Positions 48,579 to 58,531 of a stretch of 64,000 nt of DNA are shown piece by piece. Source of the DNA: Sediminihaliea albiluteola. GTDB taxonomy: Bacteria; Pseudomonadota; Gammaproteobacteria; Pseudomonadales; Halieaceae. The stretch is taken from contig NZ_JACFXU010000017.1 in assembly GCF_014077625.1 (NCBI RefSeq), positions 277,284 to 341,283 of the forward strand. Reading direction: 5' to 3'. The stretch's first letter is position 1. Every line of letters starts with the position of its first letter. A program made the translations under genes and the position numbers. The notes beneath the pieces are model-generated. The model made no database searches. It saw nothing but the letters and a program-made list of their open reading frames with translations, and was not told where the DNA came from.

Positions 48579-49925
48579 TCAGTCTTCTAACTTACTTTCT
48601 AAGTAGTGAATACTGACGCCGCCAGCTTGGAATGAGCGGTCACGCACCAGGTCGCGGTGCAGCGCGGTGTTGGTGCGGATGCCCTCGACGACCAATTCAT
48701 CCAGTGCTTGGCGCATGCGGGCTAGAGCCGTTGCACGATCTGGACCAAAGGTGATCACTTTCGCAATCAAGGAGTCGTAAAAAGGCGGAACGGTGTAGCC
48801 ATCGTAAAGATGGGAGTCAACGCGTACGCCCAGCCCACCAGGAGCGTGAAAAGTAGTCACTTTGCCCGGCGATGGGATAAAGCTCTGTGGATCTTCAGCG
48901 TTGATCCGACACTCAAATGAGTGGCCAGAGATTTTGACGTCTTCTTGCTTGATCGACAGGGGTAGGCCAGCGGCAATGCGCAGCTGCTCTCGGACAATGT
49001 CGATACCTGTGACCATCTCCGTTACCGGGTGCTCTACCTGGACGCGAGTGTTCATTTCAATGAAGTAGAAACCGCCGTCTTCATAGAGGAACTCAAAAGT
49101 ACCGGCACCGCGGTAGCCGATATCGATACAGGCTTTGACACAGGCATCTGCCACTTTTTTCCTGGCTTCCTCGTCAATGCCGGGGGCTGGTGCCTCTTCA
49201 ATCACTTTTTGGTGGCGGCGCTGTAGAGAGCAGTCGCGATCACCAAGGTGGACTGCATTGCCTTGGCCGTCGGCCAGGATTTGAATCTCCACGTGGCGGG
49301 GCTTTTGCAGGAATTTCTCCAGATACACCACATCAGAGCCAAAGGCTGAGGCCGCTTCAGACTGGGTGACTTGCACCGAGTTGATGAGTGCCGCTTCGTT
49401 GTGCACTACGCGCATGCCGCGGCCACCGCCGCCAGCGGCAGCTTTGACAATTACTGGGTAGCCGATCTTGCGGGCAATTTGCAGGGTCTGTTCGTGGTCG
49501 TCAGTGAGTGGGCCATCGGAGCCTGGCACCGTCGGCACGCCAGCGCGTTTCATGGCCTGAATAGCTGATACTTTATCGCCCATCAGGCGGATGGTATCTG
49601 CCTTGGGGCCGACAAAGATGAAACCGCTTTTCTCGACCTGGTCGGCAAAGGCGGCGTTTTCCGCCAAAAAGCCATAACCTGGGTGGATGGCGCTGGCGTT
49701 GGTGACTTCGGCAGCACTGATAATAGCCGGTACGTTCAAGTAGCTCTCGCTACTTGCGGCGGGGCCAATGCAGACTGACTCATCGGCCAGGCGGACGTGC
49801 ATCAACTCGCTGTCGGCCTTGGAGTGCACCGCGACGGTTTTGATATCCAGTTCCTTGCAGGCACGCAGCACGCGTAGGGCAATCTCCCCGCGGTTGGCAA
49901 TAAGCACCTTGTCCAAAATGGGCAT
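48579..49925 (-). CDS. accC: Acetyl-CoA carboxylase biotin carboxylase subunit AccC
   Basis: Carboxylates the biotin on AccB in the first step of fatty-acid synthesis. The 448-residue protein shows [20 protein letters not shown], the ATP-grasp loop [51 protein letters not shown] and the C-terminal ECRINAEDP. Full length; it follows accB by 52 bases. Confidence 0.98.
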   Translation of the reverse strand: MPILDKVLIANRGEIALRVLRACKELDIKTVAVHSKADSELMHVRLADESVCIGPAASSESYLNVPAIISAAEVTNASAIHPGYGFLAENAAFADQVEKSGFIFVGPKADTIRLMGDKVSAIQAMKRAGVPTVPGSDGPLTDDHEQTLQIARKIGYPVIVKAAAGGGGRGMRVVHNEAALINSVQVTQSEAASAFGSDVVYLEKFLQKPRHVEIQILADGQGNAVHLGDRDCSLQRRHQKVIEEAPAPGIDEEARKKVADACVKACIDIGYRGAGTFEFLYEDGGFYFIEMNTRVQVEHPVTEMVTGIDIVREQLRIAAGLPLSIKQEDVKISGHSFECRINAEDPQSFIPSPGKVTTFHAPGGLGVRVDSHLYDGYTVPPFYDSLIAKVITFGPDRATALARMRQALDELVVEGIRTNTALHRDLVRDRSFQAGGVSIHYLESKLED

Positions 49926-49977
49926 CTATCGATCCTCTGTTGCTATTTAGGTGGCGAGCGCAAACTCGCGCAGGGTT

Positions 49978-50442
49978 TTAAACGATGGTGAACAGAGGCT
50001 GTTCAAACTCGACTGCCTCACCGTTTTCAACCAGGATCTCTCCGATGACACCGGACTTGTCAGCTTCAATCTGGTTCATCATTTTCATTGCTTCTACGAT
50101 GCACACAACTTCGCCGGCGCGAACGGTCTGGCCTACTTCAACAAAGGGTGGTGAGCTAGGCGAGGGCGAGCGGTAGAAAGTACCGACCATGGGCGAGCTC
50201 ATCACGTGGCCACTCGGGACGGCTACAGTGTCGGCAGCAGGCTCTGGCTTGCTCGCTGGGTTTGCACTAGCTGTGGCGGCAGGTGCACTAGCCATCGGCG
50301 CATAGCCGGGGTGTGCGGCAAATACGGTTTGGCCGCTATTGCGACTAATGCGTACCGATTCCTCGCCTTCTTTAATTTCAATCTCATCGATGTTGGACTC
50401 TTCCAGCAATTCGATCAGTTTTTTTACTTTGCGAATGTCCAT
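49978..50442 (-). CDS. accB: Biotin carboxyl carrier protein of acetyl-CoA carboxylase AccB
   Basis: Carries the biotin for acetyl-CoA carboxylase. The 154-residue protein has an N-terminal helix ([20 protein letters not shown]), a Pro/Ala-rich linker (about 45-75), and the biotinyl domain with [15 protein letters not shown], where K120 is the biotinylated lysine. It is preceded by aroQ on the same strand, 53 bases away, and followed by accC. Confidence 0.98.
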   Translation of the reverse strand: MDIRKVKKLIELLEESNIDEIEIKEGEESVRISRNSGQTVFAAHPGYAPMASAPAATASANPASKPEPAADTVAVPSGHVMSSPMVGTFYRSPSPSSPPFVEVGQTVRAGEVVCIVEAMKMMNQIEADKSGVIGEILVENGEAVEFEQPLFTIV

Positions 50443-50495
50443 AGTCAGTTCTCTTGGCTTCTGTTTGTGACTGTTTTAGCGGTTTTTGTTTTGCT

Positions 50496-50939
50496 TCAGG
50501 CCGGCTCGAGGCTGCTCAGTGCGGCTTGCAGGGCAAACTCGTAACCCTGTGCCCCCAGCCCGCAGATAACACCCCGGGCCAGGTCGGAAAAATAAGAGTG
50601 GTGACGAAAGGCTTCACGGGCATGTACGTTAGACAAATGGACCTCAATAAAAGGAATATCCACCGCAGCCAAGGCGTCGCGTAGCGCCACGCTGGTATGC
50701 GTGAAGGCGGCCGGGTTAATAATAATAAAGTCCACCCCTTCTGGGCGGGCTTGTTGTACCCGTTCAATCAACTCGTATTCGGCATTACTTTGCATTGCGA
50801 GCAGGTGGTGGCCGCTACTGCGGGCCAGCTGTTCTAGTCGGGTATTGATGTCGCTTAAGGTTGTGGCGCCATAGACCGCAGGCTCCCGTTCCCCTAAGAG
50901 GTTCAGGTTGGGCCCGTGCAGTACTAAAATGCTTGCCAT
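50496..50939 (-). CDS. aroQ: Type II 3-dehydroquinate dehydratase AroQ
   Basis: Third step of the shikimate pathway. The ATG at 50939 gives the standard start [20 protein letters not shown] (147 residues); a longer frame from 51002 is rejected. Family residues are visible: Arg and Tyr in REPAVYG, the [18 protein letters not shown] segment and [17 protein letters not shown]. It is the first gene before accB-accC, the usual order. Confidence 0.97.
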   Translation of the reverse strand: MASILVLHGPNLNLLGEREPAVYGATTLSDINTRLEQLARSSGHHLLAMQSNAEYELIERVQQARPEGVDFIIINPAAFTHTSVALRDALAAVDIPFIEVHLSNVHAREAFRHHSYFSDLARGVICGLGAQGYEFALQAALSSLEPA

Positions 50940-50956
50940 GTCGCGATCTCCCCCTA

Positions 50957-51003
50957 GTTTTGCGCCAAATTGCAGCGGCGCAAGTGGGGAATTTTGGCGC
51001 AAT
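50957..51003. repeat. Three copies of a GCGCC motif in the aroQ-accBC leader
   Basis: TTTTGCGCCAAAT (50957-50969), GGCGCAA (50977-50983) and AATTTTGGCGCAAT (50990-51003) are copies of one motif, TTGCGCC, in alternating orientation, spaced by about 10-13 bases. The outer two form an inverted repeat with matching A/T flanks. They lie just upstream of the aroQ ribosome site, in the presumed promoter/leader of aroQ-accB-accC, so they may be operators. A similar sequence precedes dusB. Confidence 0.45.
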
Positions 51004-51134
51004 AAATTTCAATTGTCTATGATTGCGCTAGCTTTGTCGGATTTTGGCTGCAGTTAGACGCTGATTTCAGGGAGTTAGTCCGCTCAGCGGGCTTGGGAGT
51101 GCTGAACACTGGCTGCTTTGCGGAGCAAACTGAG

Positions 51135-52892
51135 CTATCGAGCAGAGCTAAGCTCGCCCCCCGATAGGGGGGCGGGCAAAGTGGCCAGTGCATCCAAGAC
51201 GGTCTGTTTGCGCAGTATTTGCGGGAGAATCAATGGCTCGCTAGCTAGGTCTGTCGAGTACAGCACATAAAAGGGAATCCCGTTGCGGCCGTGTTGACGT
51301 AGGAAGTCGGCGATTGCTGGGTCGTAGTTGGTCCAGTCGGCTACCATGTAGGCCACGCCTTGATCGTTGAAAGCTGAGCGGATTTCATCGGTGTGCAGCA
51401 CCGCCTTCTCGTTGGCGATACAGGTGATACACCAGTCAGCGGTGACATCGACAAAGACCGGCTGTCCTGAACTGCGCAATTCTTGTAGTAACTGCGGTGA
51501 CCAAGCCAGTCCGTGACTAAGTTGGGCGCTGCTAGGGTTGTCAGCTGGCGCTGTGCGCCAGACACCTAAAGCGAGCGCCGCGATCAGGCAAAGCACAGCA
51601 CCCGTGCGGCGCCACCAGCTGTGGTGCCACAGCCACAGGGCTAGCGCTAAGAATAAGCCTCCCAGTAGTGCCGATGCCATCGTGTCCACGCCGGTCTGTC
51701 GGCCGGCCACCCAAAGCAACCAAATAGCGCTGGCATATAGAGGAAAGGCCAGCACTTGTTTCATGCTTTCCATCCAGGCACCAGGTTTGGGCATTAGGCG
51801 GCGGGCGAGGCCGCTGTAGCTCAGCACTAACAAAGGCGCTGCCATGCCGGCGCCCAGCGCAGCAAAGATGCTAAGGCTGACGTAGGCTGGCTGAGTGATG
51901 GCAAAGCCCAGCGCTGTGCCCATGAGTGGTGCGGTGCAAGGGCTGGCCACTACCACGGCTAACACTCCGGTGAAAAAGCTGCCGCTGTCGCCTTTGCGAT
52001 TGGCTAGTGAAGCTCCGCTATTCATCAGGCTGCTGCCCAGCTCAATCACCCCAGAAAGTGCCAAGCCCATGGCTAAGAATAGATAGGCTAGTGCGATGAC
52101 AAAGCCGGGGCTTTGCAATTGGAAGCCCCAGCCAATGGCTCGGCCGCCCTGCTGTAAGGTGATTAGTATTGTGGCGACTAAAATAAAACTAGTGACAACG
52201 CCGGCGCTGTAAATCCAGCTTTGGCGGTGGCGGCTAGCTGAGCTTGCGCCAGCAAAGCTCAGCACTTTTAGAGATAGTACTGGAAACACGCAGGGCATTA
52301 AGTTGAGTAGGCTGCCACCTAAAAAGGCCAGCGCCATCATGGCTAAAATAGTCAGCACTGAGGCATTCGAGTCAATGCTTTTCGCTGAGCTGAGGGGGGC
52401 GGCTTCGGCGCCGCTGACTTCTTTGATGACGCCAGTGTCAAAGTTGATGCTGAAGCTTTGGTGGCGTGGCGGGTAGCACAGACCAGCATCGGCACAGCCT
52501 TGGCTGGCAACTCGCAGCGTAGCGGTGCCGCTGCGTTGCTCGCTAGCTAGATCGAGGTCTAGACTGTTGTAATAAACGCGAGTGTCCCCAAAAAATTCAT
52601 CGTGGCGCTCTATGGCGGGCGGGAAATCGGCCTGCAGCTCCCTGCTGCCTTGGCTATCGTGAAGACTAAATTTGAATTGATGCTGGTAGAGATAATAGCT
52701 GTCGGCAATCTGCCAGTAGAGGCGCAAGCCATCAGCTTGGCTATTAATTTCCAGTTGGTAGGCTTCTTCTACGGGCAGAAAGCTGGGCGATGTAGAGCTG
52801 GCAAAAGGGTTGCCAGTATTGCTAGAGGCTCCAAACTGCGCGTGGCTGAGTGAGCTGATGACCAACAGTAAGCTGGCAAATACCAGGCGCAT
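51135..52892 (-). CDS. dsbD: Thiol:disulfide interchange protein DsbD
   Basis: DsbD passes electrons from cytoplasmic thioredoxin to periplasmic thiol proteins. The ATG at 52892, after GGAGA, opens with a signal peptide (MRLVFASLLLVISSLSHAQF), giving 585 residues. The periplasmic alpha domain carries CADAGLCYPPRHQ, eight membrane helices carry LMPCVFPVLSLKVL and the second conserved Cys in VVASPCTAPLMG, and the C-terminal thioredoxin domain has ADWCITCIANEKAVL with the CxxC. It is divergent from the copper chaperone gene. Confidence 0.96.
   Translation of the reverse strand: MRLVFASLLLVISSLSHAQFGASSNTGNPFASSTSPSFLPVEEAYQLEINSQADGLRLYWQIADSYYLYQHQFKFSLHDSQGSRELQADFPPAIERHDEFFGDTRVYYNSLDLDLASEQRSGTATLRVASQGCADAGLCYPPRHQSFSINFDTGVIKEVSGAEAAPLSSAKSIDSNASVLTILAMMALAFLGGSLLNLMPCVFPVLSLKVLSFAGASSASRHRQSWIYSAGVVTSFILVATILITLQQGGRAIGWGFQLQSPGFVIALAYLFLAMGLALSGVIELGSSLMNSGASLANRKGDSGSFFTGVLAVVVASPCTAPLMGTALGFAITQPAYVSLSIFAALGAGMAAPLLVLSYSGLARRLMPKPGAWMESMKQVLAFPLYASAIWLLWVAGRQTGVDTMASALLGGLFLALALWLWHHSWWRRTGAVLCLIAALALGVWRTAPADNPSSAQLSHGLAWSPQLLQELRSSGQPVFVDVTADWCITCIANEKAVLHTDEIRSAFNDQGVAYMVADWTNYDPAIADFLRQHGRNGIPFYVLYSTDLASEPLILPQILRKQTVLDALATLPAPLSGGELSSAR
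51155..51174. repeat. GC-rich perfect hairpin inside the dsbD 3' end
   Basis: CGCCCCCC (51155-51162) and GGGGGGCG (51167-51174) pair perfectly over 8 bp around GATA. It falls within the last coding residues of dsbD, where it encodes the PLSGGEL part of the tail. It may affect the 3' end of the mRNA; there is no T tract after it. Confidence 0.5.
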
Positions 52893-53050
52893 GAAGTCTC
52901 CTAAAAAAATTAACAAGCCGATGGGGGGCAGGTGGCCACAGTTTAACAGTGCCAGGGCGATGACCCAACGGCGACCGCAGGCCACTGCGGTGATATAGTC
53001 ACTATGACGCTTATAATTGCATTTGGTTTCATGCCATCGGGAGAGAGTGA

Positions 53051-53536
53051 ATGACTTGGCTAAGTAATGGCGGGCTGCGGCGCAGTGGCTCTGCAGCAGC
53101 CTGCGCTCTTGCGCTGTTGTGTACTGTGTCCTCTGTCAGCGCAGAGGTTCTGCTTTCTGGGGCTTGGCTTAGAGCATTGCCGCCCACACAAAATACTACA
53201 GCGGCCTATGTGAGCGTGCATAATCAGGGCAGCACTAGCGTGGCCGTGATCGGTGGTCGGGCCGAGCTCACTGCCAAGGTGGAGGTTCACCAGAGTTTGG
53301 AAGAAGAGGGCTTTATGCGTATGCGGCCAGTGCCTTCTTTAGTTATAGCTCCCCAAGAAAGCGTGGAGCTGGCACCAGGTGGGATACACTTAATGTTGCT
53401 GGAGTTGGAGCGCATGCCGACCGAAGGCGAGTTGCTAGAGCTGTGTTTGAGCCTCGATGATGGCAGTGAAAGCTGCACCAAGGCACGAGTTCAGCGTGGC
53501 CCCGAGCAGCATATGGATCATTCGCAGCACCACTGA
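53051..53536 (+). CDS. Periplasmic copper chaperone, PCu(A)C family
   Basis: A 161-residue secreted protein that delivers copper to cytochrome c oxidase, by family. The signal peptide is CALALLCTVSSVSAEV (cleavage near 31). The copper-binding pattern H-x10-M-x21-H-x-M is exact: H80, M91, H113 and M115, in KVEVHQSLEEEGFMRMRPV and GGIHLMLLE. The C terminus ends with an extra His-rich tail (HMDHSQHH), common in the family. Divergent to dsbD, consistent with handling of periplasmic thiols and copper. Confidence 0.92.
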   Translation: MTWLSNGGLRRSGSAAACALALLCTVSSVSAEVLLSGAWLRALPPTQNTTAAYVSVHNQGSTSVAVIGGRAELTAKVEVHQSLEEEGFMRMRPVPSLVIAPQESVELAPGGIHLMLLELERMPTEGELLELCLSLDDGSESCTKARVQRGPEQHMDHSQHH

Positions 53537-53573
53537 GTAGATAAATCTGTGGTTTAAGGAGTTGTAAACACTT

Positions 53574-54632
53574 ATGAATCAAAGCGACCTAGAAACAAAA
53601 ACCACTCTCCGCGACCGCTGGATGGACTGGCGGGAGGGAGATTCCAGCAAGCAGTGGTGGAAGTGGCCACTGAGCCTACTGGGACTGTACTTGCTAATCA
53701 CGATCTTGCTGGGAATGTACTGGAGTTTGACGCCTGCTCGCTTTGATGTGGCCGAACAAGCTTCTCAGTTAGCGGCTGAGCACGGCGGTAAGGTAGTGAC
53801 TGGCTCGGTTACCACTGCGGCATTAATTGGGGTCATGGAAACGTTGCTGGAAAAACCTGGCGGCTATCTACACAACGACATTTTTCCGCCGGGTCTGTGG
53901 TTGGATAATATCCCGAGCTGGGAGTTTGGCGCACTGGTGCAATCGCGAGATTTGGCCCGCGCCATGCGCGAAGTGCACAGTCGTTCGCAATCCCAGTCCA
54001 CTGAAGATAAAGATCTCGCCGAAGCAGAGCCGCGTTTAAACTTCAGTTCTAACAGCTGGATGCTGCCTGCCTCTGAAAAGCAGTACCGCGAGGCACTCAA
54101 ATATACTCGCTCATACCTAGTGCGCCTATCGGACGACAATGCCAGCGATGCACAGTTTTATGCTCGCGCTGACAACCTGCGCTATTGGCTGGATACGGTT
54201 GACTCGCGCTTGGGCAGCTTGTCACAGCGACTCAGTGCCAGTGTGGGGCAGCGTCGTTTCAATACCGATTTGGCCGGTGACGAAAGCGCTGTGCAGGCCA
54301 CTGGCGGGCCGGGTGAGATTGAAGTGAAAACACCTTGGCTGGAAATAGACAATGTGTTCTATGAGGCCAGGGGCGCAGCTTGGGCGCTCATTCACTTTCT
54401 GAAAGCGGCTGAACTCGATTTTGCTGAGGTTTTGCAGAAAAAGAACGCCACCGTGGGCCTGCAGCAAATCATTCGAGAGCTGGAGGCTACCCAGGACACC
54501 GTGTGGAGCCCGATGATCCTCAATGGCACAGGCTTTGGCACTTTGGCCAACCACTCACTGGTGATGGCGAACTATTTAAGTCGGGCTAACGCCGCCATCA
54601 TTGATTTGCGTGAGCTGCTGGCCAAAGGTTAA
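53574..54632 (+). CDS. DUF2333 family membrane-anchored protein
   Basis: A 352-residue protein with one membrane helix near 33-52 (WPLSLLGLYLLITILLGMYW) and a large periplasmic part. The segments VVTGSVTTAALIGVMETLL, GGYLHNDIFPPGLWLDNIP, WEFGALVQSRDLARAMR and TDLAGDESA are typical of DUF2333, a family confined to gammaproteobacteria with no known function. Starts 37 bases after the copper chaperone gene, so it may be cotranscribed, but no functional link is implied. Confidence 0.9.
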   Translation: MNQSDLETKTTLRDRWMDWREGDSSKQWWKWPLSLLGLYLLITILLGMYWSLTPARFDVAEQASQLAAEHGGKVVTGSVTTAALIGVMETLLEKPGGYLHNDIFPPGLWLDNIPSWEFGALVQSRDLARAMREVHSRSQSQSTEDKDLAEAEPRLNFSSNSWMLPASEKQYREALKYTRSYLVRLSDDNASDAQFYARADNLRYWLDTVDSRLGSLSQRLSASVGQRRFNTDLAGDESAVQATGGPGEIEVKTPWLEIDNVFYEARGAAWALIHFLKAAELDFAEVLQKKNATVGLQQIIRELEATQDTVWSPMILNGTGFGTLANHSLVMANYLSRANAAIIDLRELLAKG

Positions 54633-54644
54633 GCGCTGTTCGCC

Positions 54645-54986
54645 TTAGCGCTTGTAGCGTAAGCGGGTGCCGGTATCGAGCGACAGCCGAATTTCCTCAG
54701 CGCTGAGCTCTGCTGGGAAGTAGGTCCCTGAGAGTTTGGCATCGAGTAAGCTGGCACCTTCTAGATTGGTGTCGCGGAAATCGATGCCAGACAAATCGGC
54801 ATTGCGGAAATAGGAGTTGCTGAAATCCAGACCAGCGGCATTCATATTGCGCAGGTCGCGTCCGCGGTAGTCGCCGCTTTTCAATTCATTGGTGTCGAGC
54901 TTGTCCCGCTGCTCGTTGAAGCCCTTGATGTCTTCATTGCGCAGGAATTGGTAGAGGGGGTCTTGCTTGATGAAAGGCTTACTCAT
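54645..54986 (-). CDS. Pentapeptide-repeat protein
   Basis: A 113-residue protein with a core of A(D/N)LxX-type pentapeptide repeats (DLRNMNAAGLDFSNSYFRNA, then DLSGIDFRDTNLEGASLLDA), which fold into a right-handed beta helix. The role cannot be told; it lacks a signal peptide. It is convergent with the DUF2333 gene (12 bases between stops) and divergent from polB. Confidence 0.9.
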   Translation of the reverse strand: MSKPFIKQDPLYQFLRNEDIKGFNEQRDKLDTNELKSGDYRGRDLRNMNAAGLDFSNSYFRNADLSGIDFRDTNLEGASLLDAKLSGTYFPAELSAEEIRLSLDTGTRLRYKR

Positions 54987-55082
54987 CGATTAATCGTCCA
55001 TACTGTCGGTTGTTAGGTTTGAGCGTTGAGTGCGACGCTGAAGCATAGCACAGCACAGTGCTAGTAAATCCCGAGGTAAAGT

Positions 55083-57443
55083 TTGACCCCACAAACCCGC
55101 GAAGGTTTTCTGCTGACCAGAACTTGGCGTGACACGGCTGTGGGCCTGGAGCTGGAATACTGGTTTGCGACGGACTCTGGGCCGCTGTGCCTGACCGTCA
55201 CCGGTGAGCGAGCGGTGTTTTTTCTGGCTGCTGAGCAGGGTCAGCGCGCGGCACAGGCCCTAGCAGGCGAGCCGGGTTGGGAATTGCGGCCCCTTAAACT
55301 GCGTGATTTTAATATGTCGGCTGTGCTGGGGCTTTATTGCACTAGCTACCGTCAAGCTAGGCGCTGCGTAGATTGCCTGCAGGCCGCTGGTCTGGAGCCC
55401 TTGGAGGCAGATATCAACCCTGCCGAGCGCTTTTTGATGGAGCGCTTTATCCGCGGGGCAGCCCAGTTAAACGGGCACTTTAAGCAAGACAAAGCTGTGT
55501 GGCGCAGCCGCGATGCGAGCTTGCGACCCTCGGCCTACCGCCCCGCTTTAGCGGTCATGTCTTTTGATATAGAAACTGCCATGACTGGCCTGCAGTTGTT
55601 TTCCATTGGTATCCACATGCAGGTCGGTGATCAGCACTTACGCCGGGTGCTGATGTTAGGGGAAGGTGCCCAGCAAGATTACGTGAGTACTGTGGCAACA
55701 GAGCGCGAGCTCTTGCTGGCATTTTTAGACTGTGTCGCAGAGCTCGATCCCGATGTGCTGATCGGCTGGAATGTAGTGAATTTCGACACCTGGTATCTGC
55801 AGCAGGTGGCAGATAAGTACGGCATGGTGCTGACTTTAGGGCGGGACCGGCGAGCGCTGCACTGGCGCAAGCTGGATGAGGATGGCGAACGGCGCAGCGC
55901 TCAAATGCCCGGACGCATTCTCCTCGATGGTATCGAGTTGCTGCGCGCTGCTTTCTACAGTTTCGAGAGCTATTCACTCGATCACGTAGCAGGGGAGCTG
56001 CTAGGGGCCGGTAAGTTGCTGCAAGGTGGCGAGCGAGGAGAGGAGATTGCCCGGCTTTTTCATGAGGATAAAACCGCACTGGCGGCATATAACTTACGTG
56101 ATTGTGAGCTGGTATCAGAAATTTTTGAGCAAACGCGTTTGCTTGATTTTGCCCTTGCTCGCAGCGCCATGACCGGACTGAATATCGATCGTCTCGGTGG
56201 CTCAGTGGCGTCTTTTGATAACCTCTATTTACCCCGCCTGCACCGCGCGGGTTATGTCGCCCCCAATGCGAGTGTCGATCAGGTATCAAGCCCTGGGGGT
56301 TATGTCCTTGACTCTCAGCCGGGGATTTATGAGCAGGTCTTGGTGCTGGATTTCAAAAGCCTCTACCCGAGTATTATTCGCACTTTTGCAATCGACCCAC
56401 TAGGGTTGGCTCGCGGCCTTTCAGGGGAGCTGAGCGAGAGTGACACCCTCTCGGGTTACCTCGGGGCCACTTTTGCCCGCCACGAACATATTTTGCCTGC
56501 ACTGATCGGTGAATTATGGGCTCTTCGGGACAGTGCTAAAGCTGCTGATGACGGCCCTCTATCGCAGGCCATTAAAATCATCATGAATTCTTTCTATGGG
56601 GTGCTGGGCTCCGCGGGCTGCCGTTTTTTTGATGCGCGTTTGGCCAGCTCTATAACCCTGCGTGGCCACGATATCTTGCAGCGCACCCGAGACCGCATTG
56701 AGGTCTTGGGCCACAAAGTGATTTATGGCGATACCGATTCGGTCTTTGTCTGGGTGCAGCGAGCTTCATCTACTGCCGCTGCTCAACAGGCCGGCCGGAT
56801 GCTACAGCGGGAGCTGAACCAGTGGTGGCAGGCAGAAATTCAGCGGGAGTATGGCGTGGCGAGCTTATTAGAGCTGGAATTTGAAACCCATTACCGACGC
56901 TTTTTAATGCCCACTATACGCGGCTCCGACAAAGGCAGTAAAAAGCGCTATGCCGGACTAAAGGTCACTTCAGAAGGCGAACAACTGGTATTTAAGGGTT
57001 TGGAGAATGTGCGTACCGATTGGACCTCCTTGGCGCGAAGTTTTCAGCAAGAGTTGTATCGGCGGATTTTTGCCGATGAGAGCTACCGTGATTACGTGCA
57101 AGAAGTGACGCGCTCGGTGCTGGCGGGGGAGCGTGACCAGGAGCTAGTGTATCGCAAACGCTTGCGGCGCAAGTTGGCAGACTATCAGCGCAATGTGCCG
57201 CCCCATGTGCAGGCAGCGCGTTTGTGTGCAGAGCGCGGCTTGCCAGTGCCAGGGCGGGGCGACTGGGTATCTTATGTGATAACCCGAGCTGGCGCGGAGC
57301 CAGCTCAGCGAGCGCTATCGCCTATTGACTACCAATACTACGTAGATCGGCAATTGCAGCCGGTAGCCGACGGCATTCTAAGTTTTGTCGGGACTTCATT
57401 TGCGGCCCTGGTGGGGCCGCAAATAGCCTTGTTTCCAGCCTGA
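55083..57443 (+). CDS. polB: DNA polymerase II (family B)
   Basis: A repair/translesion polymerase, SOS-induced in E. coli. The 786-residue protein has the 3'-5' exonuclease site FDIETAM near residue 160, later IGWNVVNFDTWYLQQVADKY, the polymerase motifs DFKSLYPSIIRTFAIDPLG (about 422), KIIMNSFYGVLGSAGCRFFD and YGDTDSVFVW (about 548), and the C-terminal thumb. The start is TTG at 55083, with GAGG eight bases before it. Length is as in E. coli (783). No LexA box was seen in the 96 bases upstream. Confidence 0.95.
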   Translation: MTPQTREGFLLTRTWRDTAVGLELEYWFATDSGPLCLTVTGERAVFFLAAEQGQRAAQALAGEPGWELRPLKLRDFNMSAVLGLYCTSYRQARRCVDCLQAAGLEPLEADINPAERFLMERFIRGAAQLNGHFKQDKAVWRSRDASLRPSAYRPALAVMSFDIETAMTGLQLFSIGIHMQVGDQHLRRVLMLGEGAQQDYVSTVATERELLLAFLDCVAELDPDVLIGWNVVNFDTWYLQQVADKYGMVLTLGRDRRALHWRKLDEDGERRSAQMPGRILLDGIELLRAAFYSFESYSLDHVAGELLGAGKLLQGGERGEEIARLFHEDKTALAAYNLRDCELVSEIFEQTRLLDFALARSAMTGLNIDRLGGSVASFDNLYLPRLHRAGYVAPNASVDQVSSPGGYVLDSQPGIYEQVLVLDFKSLYPSIIRTFAIDPLGLARGLSGELSESDTLSGYLGATFARHEHILPALIGELWALRDSAKAADDGPLSQAIKIIMNSFYGVLGSAGCRFFDARLASSITLRGHDILQRTRDRIEVLGHKVIYGDTDSVFVWVQRASSTAAAQQAGRMLQRELNQWWQAEIQREYGVASLLELEFETHYRRFLMPTIRGSDKGSKKRYAGLKVTSEGEQLVFKGLENVRTDWTSLARSFQQELYRRIFADESYRDYVQEVTRSVLAGERDQELVYRKRLRRKLADYQRNVPPHVQAARLCAERGLPVPGRGDWVSYVITRAGAEPAQRALSPIDYQYYVDRQLQPVADGILSFVGTSFAALVGPQIALFPA

Positions 57444-57444
57444 T

Positions 57445-58446
57445 TTAGCTGCCGAAAAATTCTTCGCGCAGAGCTGGGTAGTCTTGAGCCGGAAGGCGTG
57501 GGCCGTATTGTGACACCACGCGGCTGGCAGCTAGACTGGCAAAAGCGCCGGCGCGAGCGTAGCTCTCGCCGCGGCCGAGTGCGTATAAAAATGCACCAGC
57601 AAACATGTCACCCGCACCATTGGTATCGAGTGCTTTGGTGGCGTGGGCGGCAATGACTTCCTGCTTCTGGCCATCAAACGTAATGGCGCCTTGGGCACCG
57701 CGGGTCACTACAAAAGTGCGCGCTATGGCTTTGAGCGCAGTAATGGCCTCGTCCAGTGACTCGCTCTGGGCCCAGCTGGTAGCTTCATCTTCATTGCAGA
57801 ACAGCAAGTCAATTTTGCTGCCAATTATCTCCTGCATGCCGTCGTGGAAAAACTCGACTATGCCCGGGTCGGAAAAGCTCAATGCTGTTTTAACACCGGC
57901 TGCCTCGGCGAGCTCTCTGGCACGGATAGCTGCAGCGCGACCCGTCGCTGAGGTCACTAAATAGCCTTCAAGGTAGATATATTCTGAGTTGGCGATGGCA
58001 TCGGCATCGAGCTGCTCGCTTGATAGGCTCTCTGAAATACCCAAAAAGGTATTCATACTGCGCTCTGCATCAGGGGTGATAAGGACTAGACACTTACCCG
58101 TGGTGCCCGCGCTGCGCTTGCCCTTGAGGCAGTGATCGACGCCGGCGGCTTCCAAGTCGGCTATATAGGTATCGCCATCGCTATCATTGGCCACTTTGCA
58201 TGACATGAAGGTTGGACCACCAAACTGGGCGGTAGCAATCATGGAGTTGCCGGCACTGCCTCCACTGGCGTGATTGGCGTGGATGAGGTGGTCTTCGAGC
58301 ATGCTCTGCAGCTCGGCTTGCCGAGCCTCATCGACTAGCGTCATTAAGCCTTTTTCAACGCCCATGGCCTGTAGATCTTTGTCATCGACCTGGATTTCCT
58401 TGTCCACCAGTGCTGCGCCGATGCCATATACCCAGTATTTCTTCAT
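57445..58446 (-). CDS. PfkB-family carbohydrate/nucleoside kinase (adenosine-kinase type)
   Basis: A 333-residue ribokinase-fold enzyme. It has the GGSAGNSMIATAQFGG glycine-rich segment, and the C-terminal PfkB signature DTNGAGDMFAGAFLYAL with the catalytic Asp. Homologues in pseudomonads are annotated as adenosine kinases; the substrate is not proven by sequence. Its stop is one base from the convergent polB stop. Confidence 0.88.
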   Translation of the reverse strand: MKKYWVYGIGAALVDKEIQVDDKDLQAMGVEKGLMTLVDEARQAELQSMLEDHLIHANHASGGSAGNSMIATAQFGGPTFMSCKVANDSDGDTYIADLEAAGVDHCLKGKRSAGTTGKCLVLITPDAERSMNTFLGISESLSSEQLDADAIANSEYIYLEGYLVTSATGRAAAIRARELAEAAGVKTALSFSDPGIVEFFHDGMQEIIGSKIDLLFCNEDEATSWAQSESLDEAITALKAIARTFVVTRGAQGAITFDGQKQEVIAAHATKALDTNGAGDMFAGAFLYALGRGESYARAGAFASLAASRVVSQYGPRLPAQDYPALREEFFGS

Positions 58447-58531
58447 AAGTCGGTAGTCCCTTTTCTGTCAGGCCGCTATTATCCTCATCCCTTTGCCAAT
58501 TGAAAGCAGCACTGCTGTACACTCGCCCAAT

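Noticed and set aside
55555-56289. 244-codon open frame on the minus strand inside polB
   Set aside because: It lies fully within a gene with all family-B motifs, and its Arg/Cys/Ser-rich sequence has no domain pattern; it is a shadow of GC-rich coding sequence.
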